A DNA stretch of 64,000 nucleotides, taken from contig CAWFNY010000003.1 of the NCBI GenBank assembly GCA_963817435.1, positions 558,001 to 622,000 on the forward strand. The letters are read 5' to 3'. Position numbers and translations under genes: made by a program. Of the stretch, positions 42,947 through 51,083 are shown in pieces. The notes beneath the pieces were generated by a model. It was not told the DNA's origin, did no database searches, and saw only the letters and a list, made by a program, of their open reading frames with translations. Origin of the DNA: JADJOM01 sp963817435. GTDB lineage: Bacteria > Gemmatimonadota > Gemmatimonadetes > Gemmatimonadales > GWC2-71-9. How positions within the stretch are numbered: the first letter of the stretch is position 1; each line of letters begins with the position of its first letter.

Positions 42947-43405
42947 ATGACGCTCACGATCCGCCGGCCGATGGCCCCGCTCTCCGATCTCCGCCGCATC
43001 AACAACCTGATCGACGCCACGTTCAACGGCTGGCCGTTCGTCGCCGAGCCGTCGGAGACGGTCACGTCGGCCTGGATTCCGCCGACCGACATCTTCGAGG
43101 ATGCCGATGGCGTGAAGATCCTCGTGGAGCTGCCCGGGCTCACCCCGGAGGATGTGAAGCTCACGATGGAGAACCACACGCTCACGATCCGGGGCGAGAA
43201 GAAGCAGGTGGCGGAGGAGAAGACCACCCGGGTGCACCGGTACGAGCGGAGCTACGGCAGCTTCGAGCGGTCGTTCACCCTGCCCAACTCGGCGGACGAG
43301 GACCGGATCGGGGCCAAGTTCGAGCACGGGCGTGCTCACCGTGACGCTGCCGAAGGCCGAGAAGGCCAAGCCGCGGAGCATCGAGGTGAAGGTGGGCTGA
43401 AATGA
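42947..43405 (+). pseudogene. Hsp20/alpha-crystallin small heat shock protein, frameshifted near the 3' end
   Basis: Small heat-shock chaperone. The alpha-crystallin domain is clear (PPTDIFEDADGVKILVELPG; HTLTIRGEKK; YGSFERSFTLPNSADEDRIGAKFEHG). After AKFEHG the frame runs into RAHRDAAEGRE. Removing one G from the GGG near 43328 would give GVLTVTLPKAEKAKPRSIEVKVG and a stop at 43398-43400, the normal family ending with the conserved GVL motif. GGAGG lies 5 bases before the ATG at 42947. Either a true mutation or an indel error; the terminator right after 43400 favours the repaired end. Confidence 0.85.
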
Positions 43406-43435
43406 AATCGGGGTGGCACTCGCCACCCCGATTTC
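43404..43435 (+). terminator. Rho-independent terminator after hsp20
   Basis: Perfect 14-bp stem GAAATCGGGGTGGC / GCCACCCCGATTTC with an ACTC loop and a short GTTTC tail. It starts 4 bases after the restored hsp20 stop. Confidence 0.8.
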
Positions 43436-43444
43436 GTTTCAGAC

Positions 43445-43494
43445 CATCCCGAGCCCCGCGAGGGATCCCTCGTCGCTCCGCTCCTCGGGATGAC
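43445..43494. repeat. Inverted TCATCCCGAGCG repeat pair
   Basis: CATCCCGAGCCCCGCGAGGG and then ATCCCTCG, meeting an inverted copy ending CTCCTCGGGATGAC. The two halves form one long imperfect hairpin in the gap between convergent hsp20 and the aldehyde dehydrogenase. Confidence 0.7.
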
Positions 43495-43520
43495 GCGTCG
43501 CGGCCACCGGCCGCGGCGCG

Positions 43521-44972
43521 TCAGTACCAGCCGATCGGCGCTTCATCGAGGTTGATGTACACCTGCTTGGTCTCGAGATATTCCTCGACGCCCCAGTGGC
43601 CCAGCTCGCGGCCGAAGCCCGACATCTTGTACCCGCCCCATGGCGCCTCGAGCATCGTGGGCTGCATGTGGTTCACCCAGACGATGCCGGCCTCGAGCTG
43701 CTTCACCACGCGGAAGGCCTTGAAGATGTCGCGGGTCCAGACCGCGGCCGCGAGACCGTAGGGCGTCGCGTTGGCGATCTCGAGCGCCTGGGCCTCGTCC
43801 TTGAACGGGATGACGCTCATCACCGGGCCGAAGATCTCCTCCTGCGCGATGCGGGCGTTGTTGTTCACGTCGTAGAAGATCGTGGGCTCGACATACCAGC
43901 CCTTGTCGAACTTCGGCGCGCCGCCGCCGGCGGCGACCTTCGCTTCCTTCTTGCCGATCTCCTGGTACTGCCGCACCCGGTCGCGCTGCTCGGCGCTGAC
44001 CAGCGGGCCCATCTTGGTCTCGCGCTCGATGCCGGGGCCGAGGCGGATGGTCTTCGCCTTGGCCGCGCAGGCCTCGACGAACTTCTTGTAGATCTCCTGC
44101 TGCACCAGCACCCGGCTGCCCGCCGAACAGACCTCGCCCTGATTGATGAAGGTGCCGAACAGGGCGCCGTCCACCGCGGCCTCGAAGTCGGCGTCGGCGA
44201 AGAAGATGTTCGGTGACTTGCCGCCGAGCTCGAGGGAGACGCGCTTGAGCTGATCGGCGGCGTTCCGCATGATGAGCTTGCCGACCTCGGCCGAACCGGT
44301 GAAGGCGATCTTCCGCACGTCGGGATGCGCCACGATCGGGCCGCCGCACTCGGGGCCCATGCCGGTGACGACGTTGATCACGCCGGGCGGCAGGCCGCAG
44401 GCCTCGAAGTCCTCGGCCAGCGCCAGCAGCGAGAGCGGCGTCTGTTCGGCGGGCTTGATCACCACGGTGCAGCCGGCGGCGATGGCGGGGCCGAGCTTCC
44501 AGGCCGCCATGGCGAGCGGATAGTTCCAGGGGATGATCTGGCCGGCGACACCCATCGGCTCCTTCACTGCCATGACCACCGCGTTGGTCGGGACCTGGAT
44601 GACTTCGCCGTTGATCTTGGTCGCAAGGCCGCCGTAGTACTCGAAGCAGACGGCGGAGTCGTCCATGTCGTACTCGGACTCGACGATCGGCTTGCCGGAG
44701 TTGAGGGTCTCGATCCGGGCGAGTTCATCCTTGCGGGCGCGGATCCGCTCCGCGATGCGGAAGAGGATGCGGCCGCGGTCCTGGGCGCTGGTCCCCTTCC
44801 AACCGCCGTAGAAGGCCTTCTTCGCCGCATCGACGGCGCGGGCCACGTCGGAGGCATCGCCGGCGGGGCAGGTGGCGATGACCCCCTCTGTGGCGGGATC
44901 GTAGACGTTGAACGTCTTTCCACTGCCAGCGCTGACGAACTTGCCGTCGATGTACATTTGATAGGCTTTCAC
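43521..44972 (-). CDS. NAD(P)-dependent aldehyde dehydrogenase, betaine/aminoaldehyde type (483 aa)
   Basis: Oxidises an aldehyde to its acid. Catalytic set: N150 (IIPWNYPLAM), K173, general base E248 (VSLELGGKSPN) and nucleophile C282 (NQGEVCSAGSR). The sequence resembles betaine-aldehyde and gamma-aminobutyraldehyde dehydrogenases. In this neighbourhood of Pot transporters and aminotransferases, an aminoaldehyde from polyamine breakdown is the likely substrate. Start is GTG 44972 (MKAYQMYIDGKFV), 8 bases after AGGAG; the ATG five codons later has no suitably spaced Shine-Dalgarno. Confidence 0.9.
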   Translation of the reverse strand: MKAYQMYIDGKFVSAGSGKTFNVYDPATEGVIATCPAGDASDVARAVDAAKKAFYGGWKGTSAQDRGRILFRIAERIRARKDELARIETLNSGKPIVESEYDMDDSAVCFEYYGGLATKINGEVIQVPTNAVVMAVKEPMGVAGQIIPWNYPLAMAAWKLGPAIAAGCTVVIKPAEQTPLSLLALAEDFEACGLPPGVINVVTGMGPECGGPIVAHPDVRKIAFTGSAEVGKLIMRNAADQLKRVSLELGGKSPNIFFADADFEAAVDGALFGTFINQGEVCSAGSRVLVQQEIYKKFVEACAAKAKTIRLGPGIERETKMGPLVSAEQRDRVRQYQEIGKKEAKVAAGGGAPKFDKGWYVEPTIFYDVNNNARIAQEEIFGPVMSVIPFKDEAQALEIANATPYGLAAAVWTRDIFKAFRVVKQLEAGIVWVNHMQPTMLEAPWGGYKMSGFGRELGHWGVEEYLETKQVYINLDEAPIGWY

Positions 44973-45164
44973 GATTGCGGCTCCTGGAGGAAACGAGTTC
45001 CGAGTTCGACGTTCCGAGTGCGTCGTGCCGGGTTCCGAGCCCGCAGGTCCTTGAGACGTTGCCACTCGGAACTCTGTATCCGGAACTCGGAAATGCGAGG
45101 GCTTGCCCGGCGGCGGCCGGGGCCCCAATGTGGCTTTATTCTACCCATCTCTTTGCGGACGGCA

Positions 45165-46112
45165 ATGCGTCGATTCCTCGTGCCTCGATACCAGCGACTG
45201 CGACTCGGGCTTCTGCTCGGGACGCTGCTCGCGGTGGGGTGCAGCGAGGAGGCGACGGGCCCGCGGCCGGTGCCGGCCGCCGTCGTGATGGTGGGCGGGG
45301 AGGAGCAGGTGGGCACGGTGGGGCGGCCGCTCGACTCCACGCTGACGGTGCTGGTCACCGACAAGTTCGGGGAGCCGGTGCCGGGCGTGCTGGTCCGCTT
45401 CGCGACGAGCGGGAAGGCGGGATCGCTCGCCCCCATCACCCAGACCACGGGGCCGGAGGGACGCGCCTCCGCGCGCTGGACGCTGCCGACCGTCACCGGC
45501 GTCCATGCGGCGACGGCCCGGGTCTCCGGCCTGGACTCGCTGGTCTTCCACGCGGTTGCGGCACCGGCGGCGCCGGCGTCGCTGTCGCTCCTCAGCGGCG
45601 ATCTCCAGACCGCCGCGACCGCCGGCGCGCTGGCGACGGCGGTGGTGGTCCTGATCCGCGACGGCTACGGGAATCCGGTGGGCGGTGCGCCAGTGTCCTT
45701 CGTGCCGACGGCGGGGGGCGGGAGCGCGGAGCCTGCCGCCACGCTTTCCGACAGCGTCGGGCACGCGCGGACCAGCTGGACCCTGGGCGAGGAGCCGGGG
45801 GAGCACGCGCTGATCGTGCATGTCGATACCCTGCCGGACCTCCGGGTGCGCGCGCACGCGCTGACCCGGCTCATGTCGCCGGGGTATGGCGTGCCGATCT
45901 ACTACGACGAGGCATCCCTGAGTGACAGTGGCGCGGCAGGGTCTGGCGGCGTCGCCCGGACATCCGGGCGGGCCATCGGATCGATCCCCGCGCTCGAATG
46001 CTGGCAGAACGCCCTTGGGTCCGTCTCGCTGGTGCCTGGTCAGCGCACCGGTGAGGATTTGCCCCTGCAGGCGCCGGGCGCCGCCGGCTGCGAGGAGCCG
46101 GCGGCGTTCTGA
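45165..46112 (+). CDS. Lipoprotein with bacterial Ig-like (Big_1) domains (315 aa)
   Basis: Lipobox LLAVGC with Cys26, then two Ig-like repeats of the invasin/intimin Big_1 type (LTVLVTDKFGEPVPGVLVRFATSGKAGSL and VVVLIRDGYGNPVGGAPVSFVPTAGGGSA), followed by a Ser/Gly-rich tail. Surface or periplasmic adhesin-like scaffold; function unknown. Only ATG 45165 starts with the lipoprotein signal. It is divergent from the aldehyde dehydrogenase across a 190-bp gap. Confidence 0.8.
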   Translation: MRRFLVPRYQRLRLGLLLGTLLAVGCSEEATGPRPVPAAVVMVGGEEQVGTVGRPLDSTLTVLVTDKFGEPVPGVLVRFATSGKAGSLAPITQTTGPEGRASARWTLPTVTGVHAATARVSGLDSLVFHAVAAPAAPASLSLLSGDLQTAATAGALATAVVVLIRDGYGNPVGGAPVSFVPTAGGGSAEPAATLSDSVGHARTSWTLGEEPGEHALIVHVDTLPDLRVRAHALTRLMSPGYGVPIYYDEASLSDSGAAGSGGVARTSGRAIGSIPALECWQNALGSVSLVPGQRTGEDLPLQAPGAAGCEEPAAF

Positions 46113-46124
46113 GCCCGTCCCGCC

Positions 46125-47711
46125 TCACCCGTCCTTCAGGATCTCCCGCGCCGCGTTGTAGCCGCAGGCGCCCATCACGCCGCCGCCCGGATGGGTCGCG
46201 GCGCCGCACATATAGAGCCCCTTCACCGGCGTGCGATAGTCGGCGTAGCCCGGGACCGGTCGCATGAAGCTGAGGCTGGAGAGCGCCATCGTGCCCTGCA
46301 TGATGTTGCCGCCGGTGAGCCCGTAGACCCGCTCGAGGTCCGCGGGCGAGAGCACCTGATAGTTGAGCACCGACTTCCGGAAGTTCGGCGCATACTGCGT
46401 CATGATGTCGATGCAGCGTTCGGCGTAGCGCTTCTTGTTCTCCTCCAGGGTTCCCGCGTCCGCCGCCAGCTTGTAGGGGAAATACTGGGTGAACATCGAC
46501 ATTACGTGCCTGCCCGCCGGCGCCACGGTGTTGTCGAGTGACGAGGGGATCGTCGCTTCGATAATCGGATTGTCGGAGATGTAGCCGTACTTCGCCTGGT
46601 CGAACGCCTTCTCGATGTAGGCCCGGTCGGGGCAGAGGTGGATCGTGCCGCGGTGCTGCGGGCCGGGGGTGTTGCCGGGGAGGCAGGTGAAGTCGGGCAC
46701 CTCCGAGAGCGCGAGGTTGATCTTGCAGCTCCCGCTGGCGTAGTCGAGGTTCTTCACCGCGTCGACGAATTCGGCGGGCAGATCCTTTCCGCCCATCAGG
46801 CCCAGGAAGGTCACGGTCGCGTCGAGGCAGGAGATCACCTTCTTCGCGGTGTACTCGGTGCCGTCCTTGAGCACCACGCCGGTGGCGCGGCCGTCCTTCA
46901 CGGTGATCTTCGCGACCCGCGCGCTGACCTTGATCTCCGCGCCCTTCTCCTTCGCGGCGGAGGCGATCGCGTTGGAGAGCCCGCCCATGCCGCCGCGCAC
47001 GTAGCCCCACACGCCACGCACGCCATTGCACTCGCCCATGACGTGATGGAAGAGGACGTAGGCGGTGCCCGGCATCGACGGCGTCGCAAAGGCGCCGATG
47101 ATCGCGTCGGTGGCGACGGTGGCCTTCACCTCTTCCGACTCGAACCAGCGGTCGAGGATCGGGTTGGCGGCGCCGGTGAGGATCTCGATCGCCTTCTGCC
47201 CGTCGGTACCCAGCTTCCTGAAGCCGAGCCCGAGCTTGAGGAGGCTGAGCAGATTGCCGGGCGCCATCGACCAGGGGTTGGGCGGCGTCTGGACCAGCGT
47301 CGGCTCGAGGAAGTCGGCGACCCGTTCGAGCATCGCCTCGTATTTCGGCAGGTTCTCGGCGTCCTTCTTCGAGAACTTGGAGACCTCGCGATGGGTCATC
47401 TCCTTGTCCGGCCCCATCAGCAGGTAGCGGCCGTCGGGGAAGGGGGTGAAGCTCGACGGGCTGCGGGGCAGCATCTCGAAGCCGTGGCGCTTGAGATCGA
47501 GGTCGCGGATGATCTCGGGGCGGAAGAGGCTGTTGACGTAGCTGGCCGTCGAAACCTTGAAGCCGGGCCAGAGTTCCTCGGTGACGGCGCAGCCGCCGAC
47601 CAGCTCGCGGCTCTCGAGGACCAGCACCTTGCGGCCGGCGCGGGCGAGATAGGCGGCGGTCACGAGGCCGTTGTGGCCCGCACCGATGATGATCGCGTCG
47701 TAGGTGGTCAT
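46125..47711 (-). CDS. FAD-dependent oxidoreductase, phytoene-desaturase/PYROXD2-like (528 aa)
   Basis: Flavin amine-oxidase/phytoene dehydrogenase superfamily. FAD motif YDAIIIGAGHNGLVTAAYLARAG at the N-terminus, then VLESRELVGGCAVTEE. The C-terminal FAD segment reads GLYMCGAATHPGGGVMGACGYNAA. Length and the last motif match the PYROXD2-like group rather than carotenoid desaturases, and no carotenoid genes are nearby. Its place downstream of potDABC suggests an amine or related substrate, by inference. The octamer array begins 4 bases upstream of its ATG. Confidence 0.82.
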   Translation of the reverse strand: MTTYDAIIIGAGHNGLVTAAYLARAGRKVLVLESRELVGGCAVTEELWPGFKVSTASYVNSLFRPEIIRDLDLKRHGFEMLPRSPSSFTPFPDGRYLLMGPDKEMTHREVSKFSKKDAENLPKYEAMLERVADFLEPTLVQTPPNPWSMAPGNLLSLLKLGLGFRKLGTDGQKAIEILTGAANPILDRWFESEEVKATVATDAIIGAFATPSMPGTAYVLFHHVMGECNGVRGVWGYVRGGMGGLSNAIASAAKEKGAEIKVSARVAKITVKDGRATGVVLKDGTEYTAKKVISCLDATVTFLGLMGGKDLPAEFVDAVKNLDYASGSCKINLALSEVPDFTCLPGNTPGPQHRGTIHLCPDRAYIEKAFDQAKYGYISDNPIIEATIPSSLDNTVAPAGRHVMSMFTQYFPYKLAADAGTLEENKKRYAERCIDIMTQYAPNFRKSVLNYQVLSPADLERVYGLTGGNIMQGTMALSSLSFMRPVPGYADYRTPVKGLYMCGAATHPGGGVMGACGYNAAREILKDG

Positions 47712-47714
47712 TGG

Positions 47715-47778
47715 GCGATTAGGCGGTTAGACGGTTAGACGGTTAGGCGGCTAGGCGGTTAGATGGTTAGGCGCTTGG
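47715..47778. repeat. Octamer array, left (GCGGTTAG)
   Basis: Eight 8-bp units of consensus GCGGTTAG (variants GCGATTAG, ACGGTTAG, GCGGCTAG, ATGGTTAG, GCGCTTGG). It forms the left flank of the four-helix-bundle gene. Inverted counterparts flank the right side. Confidence 0.8.
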
Positions 47779-47817
47779 GTTGAGCCTGGGTTGACGGTCG
47801 TACACCAGATTGCACTC

Positions 47818-48216
47818 ATGGGTACGACCCCCCTCTCGCCGTATGATCGTTCGCCGGCCTGGAGCGCATGTTACGCGCTCGCGCTGGCGGTCTATCGTCT
47901 GACCCGCACTTGGCCGCGGGAGGAGAAGTACGGCCTCACCTCTCAAATGCGGCGAGCGGCGTTCTCCGCGGCAGCGAATATAGCCGAAGGGATGCCTCGG
48001 CGTGGGGAAGGCGAGTTCCGCCGGTTTCTGGACTACTCGCTCGGCTCGATCGCAGAGCTCGATGTGGGGCTTCGACTGGCCCGCGACGTTGGAATACTCG
48101 ACTCGTCCAAATGGGAGGAGATCGAGGCGTTGCGGCAGACTGCCGGACGTATCACCGGTGGATTGTCCCGCGCTCTCCGCCGCCGGAGGCCAACCCCTAA
48201 CCGCCCAACCGCCTAA
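47818..48216 (+). CDS. Four-helix bundle protein, S23/23S-rRNA-IVS type (132 aa)
   Basis: Small helical protein of the TIGR02436 family first seen in 23S rRNA intervening sequences. The signature is AANIAEGMPRRGEGEFRRFLDYSLGSIAELDVGLRLARDVGIL, preceded by LTSQMRRAAFS. ATG 47818 (MGTTPLSPYDRS) is preferred over a TTG at 47791. It is opposite in strand to its neighbours and flanked by inverted octamer arrays, so it looks like the cargo of a small insertion. The last residues are encoded by the right-hand array. Biochemical role is not established. Confidence 0.88.
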   Translation: MGTTPLSPYDRSPAWSACYALALAVYRLTRTWPREEKYGLTSQMRRAAFSAAANIAEGMPRRGEGEFRRFLDYSLGSIAELDVGLRLARDVGILDSSKWEEIEALRQTAGRITGGLSRALRRRRPTPNRPTA

Positions 48217-48228
48217 CCGCCCAATCGC
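48189..48228. repeat. Octamer array, right (inverted)
   Basis: Five units CCAACCCC, CTAACCGC, CCAACCGC, CTAACCGC, CCAATCGC, the complements of the left-hand GCGGTTAG units. Outer ends match as inverted repeats (GGCGATTAGGCGGTTAG left; GGCGATTGGGCGGTTAG on the complement right). It ends exactly at the potC stop codon. Confidence 0.8.
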
Positions 48229-49035
48229 CTACTCCTCCCGCATCAGCTTCGCCCAGATCACGATGACGATGACCGACAGCGTGAAGATCACCGTCGCGGC
48301 GGCGTTGACCTCCGGGGTGATGCCGCGGCGGAGCAGACCCCAGATCTGCAGCGGCAGGGTGTTCTGCCGGCCGATCAGGAAGAACGAGACGGCGATCTCG
48401 TCGAGGCTCAGCGTGAAGACCAGCAGCGCGCTGCCCAGCACCGCGGAGCGGATCACCGGCAGCGTCACGTTCCAGAAGGTCTGCCACTGGGTGGCGTAGA
48501 GGTCCTGGCTGGCTTCCTCGAGTGCCCGGTCGAAGCGGCGGAGTCGCGCGTACACCTGGGTCACGACCACCGAGGTCAGCGCCGCGCCGTGCCCGAGGAC
48601 GACGGGCCAGCCGGGGATCCAGGGGAAGCCGCTGGAGAGCGAGAGGCCGATGAAGGTGAAGAAGGTGAGCAGCGCCACGCCGGTGATGACGCCGGGCAGG
48701 ATGAGGGGGAGCAGGACCAGCCGTTCGAAGGCTGCCTTCCCGGGGAACTGCAGCCGGTCGAGGACGAAGGCGCCGGGGATGCCGACGCCCAGCGCGAGCG
48801 CGGTCGCGAGGCACGCCAGCTTGAGGCTCGCGCCCGCCGCGTCGAGGAGGCCGCGATCCTCCGCCAGCGCGCCGAACCACCGGAAGGTGAAGGGGTGGAA
48901 GGGCCAGGCGACGATGCTGGCGTCGTGGAAGGCGTACAGGATCACGACGGCGAGCGGCAGGTAGATGAACAGGAAGACCCCGGTGCCCGCGATCCAGAGC
49001 AGCTGTGTCAGGCGGTCGGCGGGGCGGGCGCTCAT
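48229..49035 (-). CDS. potC: Spermidine/putrescine-type ABC permease PotC (268 aa)
   Basis: Second membrane subunit of the importer, six membrane segments. The EAA loop, which contacts the ATPase, reads LEEASQDLYATQWQTFWNVTLP, with Tyr where Gly is usual. The ATG at 49035 overlaps the potB stop by 4 bases. Its stop at 48229 abuts the right octamer array of the four-helix-bundle element. Confidence 0.9.
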   Translation of the reverse strand: MSARPADRLTQLLWIAGTGVFLFIYLPLAVVILYAFHDASIVAWPFHPFTFRWFGALAEDRGLLDAAGASLKLACLATALALGVGIPGAFVLDRLQFPGKAAFERLVLLPLILPGVITGVALLTFFTFIGLSLSSGFPWIPGWPVVLGHGAALTSVVVTQVYARLRRFDRALEEASQDLYATQWQTFWNVTLPVIRSAVLGSALLVFTLSLDEIAVSFFLIGRQNTLPLQIWGLLRRGITPEVNAAATVIFTLSVIVIVIWAKLMREE

Positions 49036-49958
49036 GCGTGCAGCGTCCCGCGGCCGGCGGCCGGCTGGGTGCCGGTGGAGCCGCCGTAGTTCATCCGGTC
49101 CTCCACCATGCGGGCGAACGTGAGCAGCGCGATGGTCATGGTCAGCATCACGACCGACACGGCGGCGCCCAGCGGCCAGTTGTAGGCCACGCCGAAGAGA
49201 CTCACCACCAGGTTCGAGACCATGAGCGCACTGTCGTTGCCGCCCAGCAGCGACGGGGCGATGAAGTCGCCCATGCTGAGCACGAAGGCGAAGGTGCAGC
49301 CCGCGACGACCCCCGGCAGCGAGAGCGGCATCACCACATGCCAGAAGGTCTTCCAGCGGCTGGCGTACAGATCGTAGCTCGCCTCCTTGAGCGCCGGCGG
49401 AATGGCCTCGAGGATGGCGTAGATCGGCATCAGGGTGAACGGCACGTAGATGTGCACCAGCGCGATCATCACCGCCCACTTGCTGTAGAGCAGGAAGGTG
49501 AGCGGCTCGTGGATCACGCCGATCGCGCGGAGGAAGCCGTTGAGGATCCCTTCCTGGCCCAGGATGATCTTCCAGGCGTAGGCCCGCACCAGATAGCTCA
49601 CCCACAGCGGGATGATGACCGCCATGTAGAGCAGGTTCTTGTGCTTCTTCACCTTGAACGCGAGCAGGTAGGCCAGCGGGTAGGCGAGCAGCAGCGACGC
49701 GAAGGTCACCCGCGCGGCGATCCCGGCCGAGAAGAGAATGGTCTGCGGATACAGCCCGGTGCCGAAGAGGCGGCCGTAGTTCTCGAGGGTGAGTTCGTGG
49801 GTGATCTGGCCGTTCCGGAGCCGGAAGAACGAGTGCGCGAACAGGAACAGGTAGGGGAGCAGCAGCAGGAGCCCGACCCAGCCGATCGGAATCGCCGCGC
49901 CGAGCCAGGCGCCCAGACGGCTCGGCCGCTTCGCGGCGGGAGCCTCAGTCGCCGACAC
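49032..49958 (-). CDS. potB: Spermidine/putrescine-type ABC permease PotB (308 aa)
   Basis: First membrane subunit, six membrane segments (IPIGWVGLLLLLPYLFLFAHSFF is TM1). EAA loop: LKEASYDLYASRWKTFWHVVMPLSLPG, again with Tyr for Gly. Start is GTG 49958 (MSVSATEAPAAKRPS region), overlapping the end of potA by 14 bp; no ATG lies at a suitable place before TM1. The last residues are polar. Confidence 0.88.
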   Translation of the reverse strand: MSATEAPAAKRPSRLGAWLGAAIPIGWVGLLLLLPYLFLFAHSFFRLRNGQITHELTLENYGRLFGTGLYPQTILFSAGIAARVTFASLLLAYPLAYLLAFKVKKHKNLLYMAVIIPLWVSYLVRAYAWKIILGQEGILNGFLRAIGVIHEPLTFLLYSKWAVMIALVHIYVPFTLMPIYAILEAIPPALKEASYDLYASRWKTFWHVVMPLSLPGVVAGCTFAFVLSMGDFIAPSLLGGNDSALMVSNLVVSLFGVAYNWPLGAAVSVVMLTMTIALLTFARMVEDRMNYGGSTGTQPAAGRGTLHA

Positions 49959-50982
49959 AGATGCCCCGATCGGCGGGCCAGGTGACGGTGAGCGTCCGGC
50001 CCGGCTCCGGCTGCGGCTCGCCCGCGGGCCAGTGCAGCACCAGCGACTGGCCGTCGGTGAGGACGGTGTGGACCCGGGTGACGGTGCCGCTGAAGATCGA
50101 TTCCCTGACGGTGACCTGGAGTTCGGGACCGCCATGAATGGCGGCCCCACCGGAGATTGCAGTGGGGCCGCGATTCATCGCGCCCCGGACAAGCTCGATG
50201 TATTCCGGCCGGATGGCCAGCCACTTGTCAGGGGCGACGCCCACCGAAGGACCGGTGAGCAGGTTGGTCTCGCCGATGAAGTCCGCGACGTACCGGGACG
50301 ATGGCCGCTCGTACATCGCCTGCGGGGTGTCGAGCTGCGCGATCTGCCCGTTCCGCATCAGCACGATCCGGTCGGACATGGTGAGCGCCTCTTCCTGGTC
50401 GTGGGTCACGTAGATGAACGTGATGCCGAGCTGCCGGTTGAGGTGCTTGAGCTCGAGCTGCATCTCCTTGCGGAGCTTGAGATCGAGGGCGCCGAGGGGC
50501 TCGTCGAGCAGCAGGACGCGGGGGCGGTTGACCAGCGCCCGGGCGAGGGCGACCCGCTGCTGCTGTCCGCCGGAGAGCTGGCGCGGCGCCCGGTCGCCGA
50601 GGTGACCGAGCTGCACCATCTCCAGCGCCTGGGTGACCCGCTCGGCGGCCTCCGCCCTGGCCACCCGCCTCATGCGGAGGCCGTAGCCCACGTTCTGCCG
50701 CACGCTCATGTGCGGGAAGAGCGCGTACTGCTGGAAGACGGTGTTGAGGTCGCGCTTGAAGGGCGGGAGCCCCGTGACCGGGGTCCCGCCCATGAGGATG
50801 TCGCCGCTGGTGGGGTGTTCGAACCCGGCGATCATCCGGAGTGTCGTCGTCTTGCCGGATCCGCTGGCGCCGAGGAGCGTGAGGAATTCGCCCGGCGCCA
50901 CCGCAAGATCGAGAGAGTCGACCGCCACGAAGTCGCCGAATAGCTTGGTGACGGCGCGGAGTTCGAGAATAGGAGTCGTCAT
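49945..50982 (-). CDS. potA: Spermidine/putrescine-type ABC ATPase PotA (345 aa)
   Basis: Import ATPase. Walker A GASGSGKTT, Q-loop FQQYALFPHM, signature LSGGQQQR, Walker B VLLLDEPLGALD, switch His in YVTHDQEEALTMSDR, then a C-terminal TOBE domain. Residues 266-286 (GAMNRGPTAISGGAAIHGG) are encoded by a double REP-like palindrome that splits the TOBE strand IRPEYIELV from LQVTVRESIFSG, keeping the frame. It follows potD after 97 bp. Confidence 0.93.
   Translation of the reverse strand: MTTPILELRAVTKLFGDFVAVDSLDLAVAPGEFLTLLGASGSGKTTTLRMIAGFEHPTSGDILMGGTPVTGLPPFKRDLNTVFQQYALFPHMSVRQNVGYGLRMRRVARAEAAERVTQALEMVQLGHLGDRAPRQLSGGQQQRVALARALVNRPRVLLLDEPLGALDLKLRKEMQLELKHLNRQLGITFIYVTHDQEEALTMSDRIVLMRNGQIAQLDTPQAMYERPSSRYVADFIGETNLLTGPSVGVAPDKWLAIRPEYIELVRGAMNRGPTAISGGAAIHGGPELQVTVRESIFSGTVTRVHTVLTDGQSLVLHWPAGEPQPEPGRTLTVTWPADRGICVGD
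50125..50186. repeat. Double REP-like palindrome inside potA
   Basis: Site a (50125-50150): GGGACCGCC, ATGAAT, GGCGGCCCCAC. Site b (50162-50186): GTGGGGCCGCG, ATTCAT, CGCGCCCC. They are separated by 11 bp. Same core as the RAYT-linked repeat and the thiC copy; site b has begun to decay. Confidence 0.8.
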
Positions 50983-50994
50983 TGCAGGCTGGCT

Positions 50995-51083
50995 GTCATT
51001 CCGAGCGAAGCGAGGAATCCCTGCGGGTTGCAGAGACCCCTCGCGGTGCCCGGGGTGACGGGATCGCGGGGCGATCCCGTCAC
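50995..51083. repeat. TCATTCCGAGCG repeat and potD-potA hairpin
   Basis: GTCATTCCGAGCGAAGCGAG at 50995 (a variant of the TCATCCCGAGCG family). A perfect 12-bp stem follows (GTGACGGGATCG / CGATCCCGTCAC, 51055-51083) that overlaps the potD stop. The hairpin lacks a T-run; it may stabilise potD mRNA or limit read-through into potA. Confidence 0.65.

Noticed and set aside
46125..47711. Carotenoid phytoene desaturase (crtI)
   Set aside because: No other carotenoid genes nearby, and the C-terminal FAD motif matches the PYROXD2-like group.
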